The notes below the pieces were generated by a model. It ran no database searches. It saw only the letters and a list, made by a program, of their open reading frames with translations, and was not told the origin of the DNA. Positions 33,927-42,537 of a stretch of 64,000 nucleotides of DNA are shown one piece after another; within the stretch, counting starts at the first letter, position 1, and each line of letters starts with the position of its first letter. The position numbers were made by a program, and so were the translations under genes. This DNA is from Actinospica robiniae DSM 44927 (GTDB taxonomy: Bacteria > Actinomycetota > Actinomycetes > Streptomycetales > Catenulisporaceae), in the NCBI RefSeq assembly GCF_000504285.1, contig NZ_KI632511.1, forward strand, positions 9,344,154 to 9,408,153, in the 5' to 3' direction.

Positions 33927-34733
33927 TCAGCGCTGGCGGCCGGACTGCTGCGGCAGTCCGGCCGCCAGCGCTGCCTGCGCGAGTACCGCGCGCAGCATCG
34001 CGGGCGTGAGCGTGCGGGTGGCGATGTTGCGATGGCTGGGGTGGAAGCAGCCGATGAGGCGCACAGTGAGACCGTCGGCCGCGTGCTCGAGTTCGACCTC
34101 GGCGCCGTGCCCGAACGCGGGCCGGGGCCGTGGCACCCGCCAGCCCGCCTCGGCGAGGATCGGCAACAGCGTCTGCCAGGCGAAGCCGCCGAAGGTGAGG
34201 ATGGCACGCGTGGTCGGCCGCATCAGCTCCAGTTCACGCACCAGCCAGGGCCGGCAGGCGTCGCGTTCGGCGGTGGTCGGCTTGTTGTCGGGCGGCGCGC
34301 AGTGCACTGGCATGGTGATGCGTACGCCCACGAGCTCGGTCCCGTCGTCCCGGCGCGTCGAAGTCGGGTGCGTGGCCAATCCCACGTCGTGAAGCGCGGC
34401 GAACAGGACGTCTCCGGCCGGGTCGCCGGTGAAGGCCCGCCCGGTCCGGTTCCCGCCGTGCGCCGCCGGCGCCAGTCCGACGATGACCAGCGGCGCGGTG
34501 GCCGGGCCGAGCCCGGGCACCGGGCGCGACCAGTAGTCCCACGCGGCGAACGCCCGCCGCTTGACCTGGCCGACCTCCTCGCGCCAGGCCACCAGCCGCG
34601 GGCAGGCCCGGCAGCCGGTCAACGCCGCGTCGAGCTGCGCGACGGACTCGGCGCCCGCAGCTGTCGCGGCCGGCGCGGCCGGTGGCAGTGGCGACACCGT
34701 GACGGCCGTCACGACGCCTTCTCCGATGGTCAT
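33927..34733 (-). CDS. udgB: family 5 uracil-DNA glycosylase (UdgB-like)
   Basis: A 268-residue DNA repair enzyme removing uracil and some other deaminated bases. The iron-sulfur cysteines are C41 and C44 (TGCRACPRLVAWR), one in VHCAPPDNKP and one in IGCFHPSHRN. The active-site motif GLAPAAHGGNRTGRAFTGD lacks the aspartate or asparagine of classical UDGs, as expected for family 5, and HPSHRN matches motif 2. ATG 34733 was chosen because MTIGEGVV precedes the first conserved region at a normal distance. Confidence 0.9.
   Translation of the reverse strand: MTIGEGVVTAVTVSPLPPAAPAATAAGAESVAQLDAALTGCRACPRLVAWREEVGQVKRRAFAAWDYWSRPVPGLGPATAPLVIVGLAPAAHGGNRTGRAFTGDPAGDVLFAALHDVGLATHPTSTRRDDGTELVGVRITMPVHCAPPDNKPTTAERDACRPWLVRELELMRPTTRAILTFGGFAWQTLLPILAEAGWRVPRPRPAFGHGAEVELEHAADGLTVRLIGCFHPSHRNIATRTLTPAMLRAVLAQAALAAGLPQQSGRQR
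33928..33973. terminator. bidirectional hairpin overlapping the UDG 3' coding end
   Basis: A 21-bp perfect stem (33928-33948 with 33953-33973) closes a 4-base loop. On the plus strand it follows csbD by 19 bp. On the minus strand it encodes the last residues of the uracil-DNA glycosylase, so coding sequence and terminator are shared. Confidence 0.85.
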
Positions 34734-34861
34734 ACCGGACACCGTACCGTCCGCCGCCCACGGTGAATTCCGGCGACCTCGGCCGCGCGTCCTGCCCATC
34801 CGGCCAGTTCCGGCGGCGTAAGGTCCTGACCCGAGGGAACCGACGCCTGGGAGTTACGACA

Positions 34862-36580
34862 TTGGCCGAGAGCCGATCCGCGCCGCACGCCGCCTCGGGA
34901 AGGCGGGTCGCCGTCCTCGGTGCGGGCGTCGGCGGATTGACCGCCGCCCACGAACTCGCCGAACGCGGCTTCGAGGTGACCGTCTACGAGCGCCGCGAGG
35001 TCCCCGGCGGCAAGGCCAGGTCCCTGTTCGTACCGCGCACCGGCAGCGGCGGCCGGCGCGACCTGCCCGGCGAGCACGGGCACCGGATGGTGCTCGGCTT
35101 CTACCGCAACCTCCCGGACACTCTGCGCCGCATCCCCGGGGCGGGCGGCGGCACCGTGCACGACAGCCTCGCGCCGGTCTCCCGGTTCGAGATCGCCCGC
35201 ACCGGCGAGCGCGACAGTATCGCGATCCCGCTCGGGCCGGGCGCGCTGAACCTGGGCACCCCTGTGCTCGCGAACGCCAACCTCCTGGTCAACGCCCTCG
35301 CCGCAGTGCTCGAAGAAGCCCCCTTCCTCCCGCCCGAGGAAGTGCTCTTCCTCGCCGGGAAGGTCAGCATGCTGTTCAGCAGCTGCGACGAGCGCCGGTT
35401 CGGCCAGTGGGAGCACGAGGGCTGGTGGGAGTTCTGCCACGCCGAGCAGATGTCCGCCGACTACCAGCAGATCTGGGGCGGGGGCGTGCAGATCCTGGAG
35501 GCGCTCAAGCCGCGCACCGCCAGCGTGCGCACCATCGGCCAGGGCCTCGAGGCGATCTTCTCCAGCCTGTTCGAGCTCGGCAGCGACGGCCCGTTCGACC
35601 GGGTCTTCTCCGGCCCCACCAGCGAGCAGTGGATCGACCCGTGGGCCGAGCACCTGCGCTCCCTGGGCGTCGAGTTCCGCTACGGCTGGGAGGTGGAGGA
35701 CTTCGAGGTGCGCGACGGCCGCGTCACCGGCGCCCGGGCCCGCACGCCCGAGCAGTCCGCCGCGCGCGTCGAGGCCGACTGGTTCGTGGCCGCGGTCCCG
35801 TCCGACCGCGCCGTGCGGCTGTGGAACTCCGAGCTGCGCGCCGCCGATCCGAGCCTGGCCGCCATGGACGGGCTCGAACACACCTGGTCCAACGGCATCC
35901 AGTACTTCCTGCGCAAGCCCGCCTCGATCACCCCCGGCCACGTCTTCCACATCGACGCGCCGTGGAAGCTGGCCTCGATCAGCCAGTCCCAGTTCTGGCA
36001 GGCCCCGTTCGCCGACACCTGGGGCGACGGCCAGGCGCAGGAGTCGCTCTCCGTGGTGGTCTCCGACTGGGACACTCCCGGCCTGCTCTACGGCAAGCCC
36101 GCGCACCGCTGCACCCGCGACGAAGTCGCCCGCGAGGTGTGGGCGCAGATGCAGGCGCACCTGAACAAGAGCGGCGAGGTCGTGCTGGACGACTCGATGC
36201 TGCACTCCTGGTACCTCGACGAGGCGATCACCGAGGCCGACGGCGCCCTGCGCAACGACGAACCCTTCCTGATGAACAGCATCGGATCCTGGGATCTGCG
36301 GCCCGAGGCGTCCACGGCCCTGGGCAACCTCTTCCTGGCCGCCGACTACGTCCGTACCTACAGCAACGTCGACTTCGCCACCATGGAGACCGCGAACGAG
36401 GCGGCCCGCCGCGCCGTCACGGCCCTGCTGAAGGCGGCCGGCGCCGCGGACGCGCCGCCGGTGGCGACCTACGACCGGTACGAGCTGCCGGAGTTCGCGC
36501 AGGCGAAGGCGATCGACCGGGAGCGCTGGAAGCAGGGCCTGCCGCACGTCCTCGACATCGAGCACGGGTCGAGCGACTAG
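34862..36580 (+). CDS. FAD-dependent amine-oxidase-fold oxidoreductase, hydroxysqualene dehydroxylase/carotene desaturase-like
   Basis: A 572-residue flavoprotein with the dinucleotide motif VAVLGAGVGGLTAAHELAERGFEVTVYE (about residues 16-43) followed by PGGKARS, and a C-terminal FAD segment LFLAADYVRTYSNVDFATMETANEAARRAV. This is the architecture of HpnE-like hydroxysqualene dehydroxylases and phytoene/carotene desaturase relatives. No terpenoid genes are adjacent, so the substrate is open. TTG 34862 is used because GGGAG lies 8 bases upstream; the frame is open to 34763. Confidence 0.83.
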   Translation: MAESRSAPHAASGRRVAVLGAGVGGLTAAHELAERGFEVTVYERREVPGGKARSLFVPRTGSGGRRDLPGEHGHRMVLGFYRNLPDTLRRIPGAGGGTVHDSLAPVSRFEIARTGERDSIAIPLGPGALNLGTPVLANANLLVNALAAVLEEAPFLPPEEVLFLAGKVSMLFSSCDERRFGQWEHEGWWEFCHAEQMSADYQQIWGGGVQILEALKPRTASVRTIGQGLEAIFSSLFELGSDGPFDRVFSGPTSEQWIDPWAEHLRSLGVEFRYGWEVEDFEVRDGRVTGARARTPEQSAARVEADWFVAAVPSDRAVRLWNSELRAADPSLAAMDGLEHTWSNGIQYFLRKPASITPGHVFHIDAPWKLASISQSQFWQAPFADTWGDGQAQESLSVVVSDWDTPGLLYGKPAHRCTRDEVAREVWAQMQAHLNKSGEVVLDDSMLHSWYLDEAITEADGALRNDEPFLMNSIGSWDLRPEASTALGNLFLAADYVRTYSNVDFATMETANEAARRAVTALLKAAGAADAPPVATYDRYELPEFAQAKAIDRERWKQGLPHVLDIEHGSSD

Positions 36581-36629
36581 GCATCAGTGCTCTGATGACG
36601 CCGGTACCGCGCGACCACAGGATCGAGCA

Positions 36630-38219
36630 TTGAGCACTCCTACCGACCGAAGCACCGACACTGGCACCGGGACCTCGCACTACCTGGTCCTGGCCGCGAT
36701 GATCTTCGCCGTCTCGATGACCTTCATCGACCAGACCATCGTGTCCATCGCGGTGCCCGAGATCCAGCACGAGCTGGGCCTGACCAGCACCGGCGTGCAG
36801 TGGGCGGTCAACGCCTACCTGCTCACCCTGGCCGCGTTCTTCGCCTTCGGCGGACGGCTCGCCGACAGTGTCGGCCACAGCAAGATGGTCGTGACCGGGG
36901 TGATCGTCTTCGCGCTAGCCTCGTTCCTGTGCGGTCTGACGCCCAAGGGCAGCGCGGCCGAGGCGTGGATCGTCGCGTTCCGCGCGGTGCAGGGCGTCGG
37001 CGGCGCGATCATGTTCCCGGCCGCGCTCGCCATCGTGGTCCAGGGCTTCGCGCTGGCCGAACGGGGCCGGGCGCTGGCGCTGTTCTTCGGCGTCGCCGGC
37101 GGGCTCACGGCGATCGGCCCGGTCCTGGGCGGCTTCCTGACCGACTGGACCTGGCGGGCCATCTTCTGGGTGAACCTGCCGGTCGCGGTGATCGCGCTGG
37201 TGCTGACCCGGATGGCCAAGCCGGTCACCGCCACCCGGCCCGCCCCGATCGACTACCGCGGCCTGGTGCTGATCGCGTTCGGCATCGGGCTGAGCGTCTT
37301 CGGCTTCCAGCAGTCCCAGATCTGGGGCTGGTCCAACCCGGCCATCTGGATCTGCATCGCCGCCGGCGTGCTGCTGCTGGCCGTGTACGTGAACGTGGAG
37401 CGGCGCACCGCGTCGCCGCTGATCAAGATGAGCATCTTCTCGGTCCGGCCGTTCGCCGTGCAGAACCTGATCCTGTTCATCTCCATGCTCGTGTTCATCC
37501 CGGTGTTCTTCTTCTCCAGCGAGTACGCGCAGATCTCGCTGGGCGACAGCTCGTCCGGCGCGGGCGTGTTCCTGCTCTACTTCTTCATCGGCTTCGTGAT
37601 CGCCTCGCAGATCGGCGGCCGCATGTTCGACGTGGCAGGCGCGAAGCGGCCGGTGGTGCTCGGCTGCATCCTGGCCGTGATCGGGTTCTACCTGTGGGCG
37701 AGCGACGTCACCTCGCTCAGCTTCGGCTCGCAGGAGTGGGACATCATCCTGGCCGGCGCGGGCATGGGCTTCATGCTCACGCCCGCCAACACGGACGCGG
37801 TCAACCGCGCCTCGCGCCTGTCCTACGGCGAGGCGACCGGCATCACCCAGACCGTGCGCAACTACGCGGCCAGCCTCGGGCTCGCCGTCCTCGGCACGAT
37901 TCTGGTGACGCGGCTGCGCACCGAGCTCACCGGTTCCCTTACCGCGCAAGGGATGCCGCACGACCAGGCCGTCTCGACCGCGTCCCGGCTCTCCCAGATC
38001 CAGGCGCAGGCGAGTTCGAGTACTGCGGCCATCCCGCAGTTCTTCCGCACCGACTTCGCCGAGGCGACGCAGACGGTGCTCTACACGATGTCCGGGATCA
38101 TGGCCGCCGCGGCCGTCGTCGCGTTCGTCGGCCTGCGCTACGGCAAGCAGACCGAGATCGTGGAGGAGAGCGACGTCGAGGGCGGATACAACCGGCGGCC
38201 GGACGACTCAGTCCGCTGA
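36630..38219 (+). CDS. MFS drug exporter, DHA2 family
   Basis: A 529-residue, 14-helix major facilitator. It has the family opening FIDQTIVSIAVPEIQHELG (about residues 31-49), TGVQWAVNAYLLTLAAFFAFGGRLADSVG, and motif C GPVLGGFLTDWTWRAIFWVNLP. It likely exports a toxic compound by proton antiport. The start is TTG 36630, 49 bp after the flavoenzyme gene, so the two may be cotranscribed. The last 12 bp overlap the convergent YjbR gene. Confidence 0.9.
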   Translation: MSTPTDRSTDTGTGTSHYLVLAAMIFAVSMTFIDQTIVSIAVPEIQHELGLTSTGVQWAVNAYLLTLAAFFAFGGRLADSVGHSKMVVTGVIVFALASFLCGLTPKGSAAEAWIVAFRAVQGVGGAIMFPAALAIVVQGFALAERGRALALFFGVAGGLTAIGPVLGGFLTDWTWRAIFWVNLPVAVIALVLTRMAKPVTATRPAPIDYRGLVLIAFGIGLSVFGFQQSQIWGWSNPAIWICIAAGVLLLAVYVNVERRTASPLIKMSIFSVRPFAVQNLILFISMLVFIPVFFFSSEYAQISLGDSSSGAGVFLLYFFIGFVIASQIGGRMFDVAGAKRPVVLGCILAVIGFYLWASDVTSLSFGSQEWDIILAGAGMGFMLTPANTDAVNRASRLSYGEATGITQTVRNYAASLGLAVLGTILVTRLRTELTGSLTAQGMPHDQAVSTASRLSQIQAQASSSTAAIPQFFRTDFAEATQTVLYTMSGIMAAAAVVAFVGLRYGKQTEIVEESDVEGGYNRRPDDSVR

Positions 38220-38636
38220 TGCCGGACCGGCGCCCGGCCGCTCGGCCAGCCACTGCTTCGCCGTCTTCTTCGGGGCGCGGCACAGCCAGGCCTCGATCAG
38301 CAGTTCGGAGAGCTCCGACTCAGGGATCGACGGCAGCTTGACCAGGACCGCCTTGTACCCGTCGAAGTGCGGGATGGTGAAGTAGACGTCCGGCGCAGCG
38401 GCCACCAGCGCCTCTTTCACCGTCAGGTCGGGCACCCGTGCGGCCAGGATCGGGTCGGCCGGCACCGGCGCGCCGAGGACCTCGAGTGCCTGCACGTCCG
38501 TGCGCCGCAGCGTCCGCTCCCACGCGAACATCGCGTCCCGCACGCGCCACACCGGACCGCCCGCCTGCGCGCTCGAGCCCTCCGTGGTCTCCGGCAGAGC
38601 CAGGGCCAGCCGTCGTACGTCGTCCCACGTCGCCAT
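38208..38636 (-). CDS. MmcQ/YjbR family protein
   Basis: A 142-residue protein with the YjbR fold sequence: ATWDDVRRLALALPETTEGS at the start, VWRVRDAMFAWER, and PHFDGYKAVLVKLPSIPESELSELLIEAWLCRAPKKTAKQW at the end. The family has a double-wing-like fold resembling DNA-binding domains, but its function is unknown. It overlaps the MFS 3' end by 12 bp. Confidence 0.87.
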   Translation of the reverse strand: MATWDDVRRLALALPETTEGSSAQAGGPVWRVRDAMFAWERTLRRTDVQALEVLGAPVPADPILAARVPDLTVKEALVAAAPDVYFTIPHFDGYKAVLVKLPSIPESELSELLIEAWLCRAPKKTAKQWLAERPGAGPASAD

Positions 38637-38646
38637 GGGTCACACG

Positions 38647-39381
38647 TTAGTCGGTGGGGGCGCTCGCCGACGGGGATGCGGTGGCGTCCGACGGCGCGGC
38701 GCTGGGCGAATCGCTTGAGGACGAAGCGCTCGCAGAGGCCGAGGCCGACGCCGTCGGCGAAGCCGGCGAAGACGGCGTCGACGAGGACGTGCCGCCGCTC
38801 GGCGTGGTCGTCGGGGTCGAGCTGGCCGAGGAACTGGCGGTGTTGCTCGGCGTCGCCGAGGTCGAGGGCGGCTTCGTGCTGGTCGATGTGCTGGGCGTCT
38901 TCGACGGCGTCGTCTGGGGCTGGGTGGCCTGCGTCGTCGTGGGCGCCGCGGGGACGGTCAAGGAGGGCAGGGCTATCGCGCTCGTGCCCTGGGTGCCGGG
39001 CAACGTGGCCAGGGAGGTCAGCGAGGCGAGTGACGAGAGCGAGCTCACCGACGTCTTCGGTGCCGTGGCCGACGAGGTGCCGCCGGCCGAGGTGGCTGCC
39101 GTGGCCGCCGGCGTTCCGTTCGTGGCCGCGACACTGACCTGCGAGGACGGCGTCTGCGGGGTCACCGCCACGGAGATGGCCGAGGCCTGGGCCGGGTGGC
39201 TCGCGGCCGTGGTGCCGAGGGTCACCGCCATGGCCGCGGCGGCGACGCCGACCACGCCGACGGAGCTGAGGAGCACCCCCTTGGTCGGGTGCATCGTCTT
39301 GAGCGCGAGCTGGGAGCCGCTCTTGCCGGCGGCCTTGGGCTTCACGCGGGCGTGGCGCGCCCCCGTCCTGCTCTCGCGCAT
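38647..39381 (-). CDS. Ser/Thr/Ala/Pro-rich membrane-anchored or secreted protein
   Basis: A 244-residue protein with a basic N-terminus (RTGARHARVKPKAAGKSGSQ), one hydrophobic segment (about 37-60, VLLSSVGVVGVAAAAMAVTLGTT) that could be a signal peptide or signal anchor, and then about 180 residues of low-complexity Ser, Thr, Ala and Pro. Such tails span the cell wall and may be mannosylated in actinobacteria. No catalytic domain is visible. The start at 39381 lies behind GAAGGGAA; an upstream start at 39453 is open. The 234-bp region upstream is AT-richer than average and probably holds the promoter. Confidence 0.65.
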   Translation of the reverse strand: MRESRTGARHARVKPKAAGKSGSQLALKTMHPTKGVLLSSVGVVGVAAAAMAVTLGTTAASHPAQASAISVAVTPQTPSSQVSVAATNGTPAATAATSAGGTSSATAPKTSVSSLSSLASLTSLATLPGTQGTSAIALPSLTVPAAPTTTQATQPQTTPSKTPSTSTSTKPPSTSATPSNTASSSASSTPTTTPSGGTSSSTPSSPASPTASASASASASSSSDSPSAAPSDATASPSASAPTD

Positions 39382-39615
39382 CGGGTTCCCTTCGCTAGAC
39401 CTGACCGCAAGAGTCCACCATAAATGGATAAATAGCCAAACCCATAAGCCCATAGGTCACACCTCGGTCACGTCGGACCGTCGGCGGCTAGCCCAGCCCC
39501 GAATGGAGCCGTCGCCATCGCCCACCGCCACATGGCTCCTGAACTGCGGAGACGTCGTGTCAGTGGGTCGACGGCCGCTGGTGCGAGGCCGGCGCGGCGA
39601 TGCTTGACTTGCCGG

Positions 39616-40521
39616 GTGGACCGCAAGCACACATCTCTGCTCGCACCGCGCTCCAAGAAATCCGACTCGGGCGACGACGAACGAGAACGGGCCGCTGCGC
39701 GGCGCCGGGAACGCGTGCGCCTGATGATCCTGATCACGGCCCGCGCGGGCGAATACCGCCGCGGCCTGGCGCGCGCGGCGGACCGGCTGAGCCCCGAGGA
39801 GACGGTGATCCTCGCCGACCTCGAAGGCCACGGCCTCCAGGTGCCGCAGATGCGCGACGTGCTGTGCGGCGGCCACGTCCTGGTCGACGACCCGGACCTG
39901 TACGAGCAATGGCGGTTCGCCGACGTCAGCCACACGCGCATCTCCAGCCACCACCGCGACATCGACAAGGCCAAGTACCCCGACATCGGCCTGCGCGGAA
40001 GCCTCGTGCGCGAGAAGCTGCACGGCCGCACCGCGAACGGCACCTGGGTGCAGCTGGAGAAGACGCCGGCGGCTTTCGGGAAGCGCAAGCTGCCCAGCCT
40101 CGACGACGTGCGGCACCTGATGGACTACGTCGTCTACCGTGTCACGAGGAGCAACGTCGGCCCCTGGGGCCTGTCCCGGGTGACCGAGCGCCGCCCGATG
40201 TACCTCTCGCCGATGCTCGCGGTGCCGGTCGCACTGAGCCCGCCGGTCGCCCGCACGCTCGGCAAGGCGCTGCGCCGGATCGAGGAGTCGGACGACGTCA
40301 CCTCCGTCTCCGCGGACCTCGCCGCTCGCGTCCCCCCGCCCGAGCGCTCCGATCCGGCGGCCGAGCTCGGGCAGGCGCTCTCCGGCCGGGGCGGGCGCGG
40401 ACTGTTCGGCAGCTCCGAGGTGTGGGTGACCCAGGCGCCGTCGCCCGAAGCCGCCGACCTGCTCAGCCGGACCCGCAGGCCGCCGGCGCCGAACACCTGG
40501 CAGACGGGAGAGACCCGATGA
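39616..40521 (+). CDS. uncharacterised protein, first gene of a coupled three-gene operon
   Basis: I do not recognise this 301-residue protein. The N-terminus is strongly charged (SKKSDSGDDERERAAARRRERVR). A distinctive central block runs LADLEGHGLQVPQMRDVLCGGHVLVDDPDLYEQWRFADVSHTRI, followed by TWVQLEKTP and HLMDYVVYRVTRSNVGPWGLS, suggesting a compact globular domain. No signal peptide or membrane segment is seen. GTG 39616 was chosen as the start of the conserved-looking part; the frame is open to 39532. The stop overlaps the next start by 4 bp. Confidence 0.65.
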   Translation: MDRKHTSLLAPRSKKSDSGDDERERAAARRRERVRLMILITARAGEYRRGLARAADRLSPEETVILADLEGHGLQVPQMRDVLCGGHVLVDDPDLYEQWRFADVSHTRISSHHRDIDKAKYPDIGLRGSLVREKLHGRTANGTWVQLEKTPAAFGKRKLPSLDDVRHLMDYVVYRVTRSNVGPWGLSRVTERRPMYLSPMLAVPVALSPPVARTLGKALRRIEESDDVTSVSADLAARVPPPERSDPAAELGQALSGRGGRGLFGSSEVWVTQAPSPEAADLLSRTRRPPAPNTWQTGETR

Positions 40522-41297
40522 ACGACGAGCGCGCGCAGGACACCCCCGCCGCCGGGCCCGGCACGGCGGGCCAGCCCGGCGCCGCCTCGGTGCCGGAGGG
40601 CCTGGTCACCGCCGTGGTCCAGCTGGTCGAGACCGGGCCGGTGCTGCTCGGCGCCTACACCATCGCGGAGCTCACGGCGGTGGACGCGGTCGTGGACTTC
40701 CTTGAGGTGCGGCCCTCGGACGAGGTCCTGGCCGAGGCTGTCCGCTCACTCGCGGCACGGCAGCTGCTGCTGCCCGGGAACTCGCCGGAACAGGTGCAGG
40801 TGCGCGGCGACCTCGGGATCGCGGTGGCGTTCCAGCAGCGCGCCCGCAAGGTGCTCGACGCCCGCGTGGCCGGCACCGAACCCGGCGAGCCGTGGCGGAT
40901 CCTCGTGTTGCCGCAGCCGGAGCACATCTGCCTGGTCGTGCGGATCGACGCGCTGGGCGTGCACGAGATCGCGCTGCGGAAGCTGGACGACACCCTGGAG
41001 ATGCTCACCGAGTGGCTGCCGCACGGCTCCCCGGCCCGCGAGGAGACCGTCACCGACGAGGACGCGCTGCTCACCGACTCCAAGCGGTCCGCGCTGGTCA
41101 CGCTCACCGCGTACACGGCGGAAGGCTCCGCGGAGACCGCCGGCGCGAGCACGGACCTGATCCTCGCGGCCCGCGACGGCCACCTGCACGCGCTGAGCCG
41201 CGACCGGGCCGTCGACGGCGACGGCCTGCGGCCGGAGACGGTGGACGGCCGGGACGGCGTCCGGGAACGGCTAGGGGAGCTCATCGGCGTGGCCTGA
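40518..41297 (+). CDS. uncharacterised protein, faintly EspG-like
   Basis: A 259-residue protein with a disordered Pro/Ala/Gly-rich N-terminus (about 30 residues) and an alpha/beta body (LVTAVVQLVETGPVLLGAYTIAELTAVDAVVDFLEV, later ICLVVRIDALGVHEIALRKLDDTLEMLTEWLP and LILAARDGHLHAL). The order of elements is loosely reminiscent of EspG, a chaperone of type VII secretion substrates, but no signature residues confirm it and no ESX genes are nearby. The ATG overlaps the previous stop (ATGA), so it is translationally coupled. Confidence 0.6.
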   Translation: MNDERAQDTPAAGPGTAGQPGAASVPEGLVTAVVQLVETGPVLLGAYTIAELTAVDAVVDFLEVRPSDEVLAEAVRSLAARQLLLPGNSPEQVQVRGDLGIAVAFQQRARKVLDARVAGTEPGEPWRILVLPQPEHICLVVRIDALGVHEIALRKLDDTLEMLTEWLPHGSPAREETVTDEDALLTDSKRSALVTLTAYTAEGSAETAGASTDLILAARDGHLHALSRDRAVDGDGLRPETVDGRDGVRERLGELIGVA

Positions 41298-41388
41298 CCG
41301 GCGTCGCTGTGATATACGAATACGAAGAATGTGTGGGGGGAGCCGTGCCCTTCGGCCGTGCGGCGCCCGGCGGCCGGGGAGGGCGTTT

Positions 41389-42405
41389 TTGTCGGAGAAC
41401 CATTCCCACGGCGCGGATCCCGCGGATCCTGCGGATCTCGCGCAGGGCATCGCCGAGGCGGTGGCGCTGCGCAACAGCTGCCTGAGCCTGCTCGAGAAGG
41501 GCGAGTACGACCGGGCCGAGCCGATCCTGGCCGAGTCGGTCGCGATGCTGCGCTCGCTCGCGGCCCTCGATCCGCACGCCGTCGGCCCGCAACTGGGCCT
41601 GGGGCTCAAACCGCTCGCCGCGCTCGCCGTCGCCGGCTCGAATTATGGTCGTGCACGGCAACTGGCGACCGAGGCCCTGCCGTTGCTGCGGCAGGGGGTC
41701 ACCGAGCGGCCCTCGCAGTACGTGGCGTCGTTAAGCAGGGTCCTGTGGTACTTGGCGGAATCCCTCTGCCAGGTCGGGGAGCCGGAGCCCGCACTGCCGC
41801 TGTTGGATGAGGCGATCGAGCTCGTCGACCACCCCGGATTCGCGCCAGACCCCGTCGTCGCGGCCCTGCTCAGCGACGTCCGGTTGGCGGTCGATCTGCG
41901 GGAGGTCGTGCTCTTCCGATGCCTGCGCACCCGCCTTGAGGCGCTGCAGCGCCTGCACCGCACCGATGAGGCCCTCATCGCCGCGCTTGAGGCAGTGGAC
42001 GTCGGGCGGCTGCTCGCGCAGCGCGCCCCCGACCGTTACAGCCCCCTGATGGCCAGGGTCCTGACCCGGCTCGCCCTGATGCACGAGCAGAGCGACGGAC
42101 CGGCGGCGGGCGCGTTCCGGCAGGAGTCGCTGCCGTACTGGTACGCGGCGGCCGTGCACCAGCGGGAGCGGCTCGGCCCTGATCCCCAAGCGGCGCCGCA
42201 GATGCTCCGCTTCGCGCTGATCAAGGAACTGATGCCGTTCGGGCTGGAGCTTGTGCGGCTCGGCCGCGGTCCGGAGGCCCTGCCGTCCGCACGCGAGGCG
42301 GTCGACCTCGCGCGAGCGCTGGCAGCGGAGAACCCGGATAAGTGGCAGTCCGTGTTCGAGACGTGCCAGAAGCACCTGGCCGGACTCGAACATCGTCCCT
42401 GGTAA
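41389..42405 (+). CDS. TPR-like helical repeat protein
   Basis: A 338-residue helical protein. Repeats of the tetratricopeptide type are visible: SCLSLLEKGEYDRAEPILAESVAMLRSLAAL, GSNYGRARQLATEALPLLRQGV, WYLAESLCQVGEPEPALPLLDEAIELV, then TDEALIAALEAVDVGRLLAQ and GRGPEALPSAREAVDLARAL. Such proteins scaffold complexes or sense ligands. TTG 41389 follows GGGGAGGG (41377-41384). It lies 91 bp downstream of the coupled pair and probably belongs to the same unit. Confidence 0.7.
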   Translation: MSENHSHGADPADPADLAQGIAEAVALRNSCLSLLEKGEYDRAEPILAESVAMLRSLAALDPHAVGPQLGLGLKPLAALAVAGSNYGRARQLATEALPLLRQGVTERPSQYVASLSRVLWYLAESLCQVGEPEPALPLLDEAIELVDHPGFAPDPVVAALLSDVRLAVDLREVVLFRCLRTRLEALQRLHRTDEALIAALEAVDVGRLLAQRAPDRYSPLMARVLTRLALMHEQSDGPAAGAFRQESLPYWYAAAVHQRERLGPDPQAAPQMLRFALIKELMPFGLELVRLGRGPEALPSAREAVDLARALAAENPDKWQSVFETCQKHLAGLEHRPW

Positions 42406-42537
42406 CGACGAATCGGCCGGGGCTGCACGCCGCCTCGGCTGCTGCGTGTCGAACCGTACTGCCGTCCTGAGCGTCACTCACCACGTAAGGTGTCGGAATA
42501 TCACCGAGGCGGTCGGCAGTAATTCGGAAGGCAGGAC

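Noticed and set aside
34862-36580. Part of a carotenoid or hopanoid biosynthetic cluster
   Set aside because: Only one flavoenzyme of the family is present; no squalene, phytoene synthase or prenyl-transferase gene is nearby.
39616-41297. Type VII secretion locus
   Set aside because: The EspG resemblance of the second protein is weak, and no WXG100, EccC or mycosin gene is in the window.
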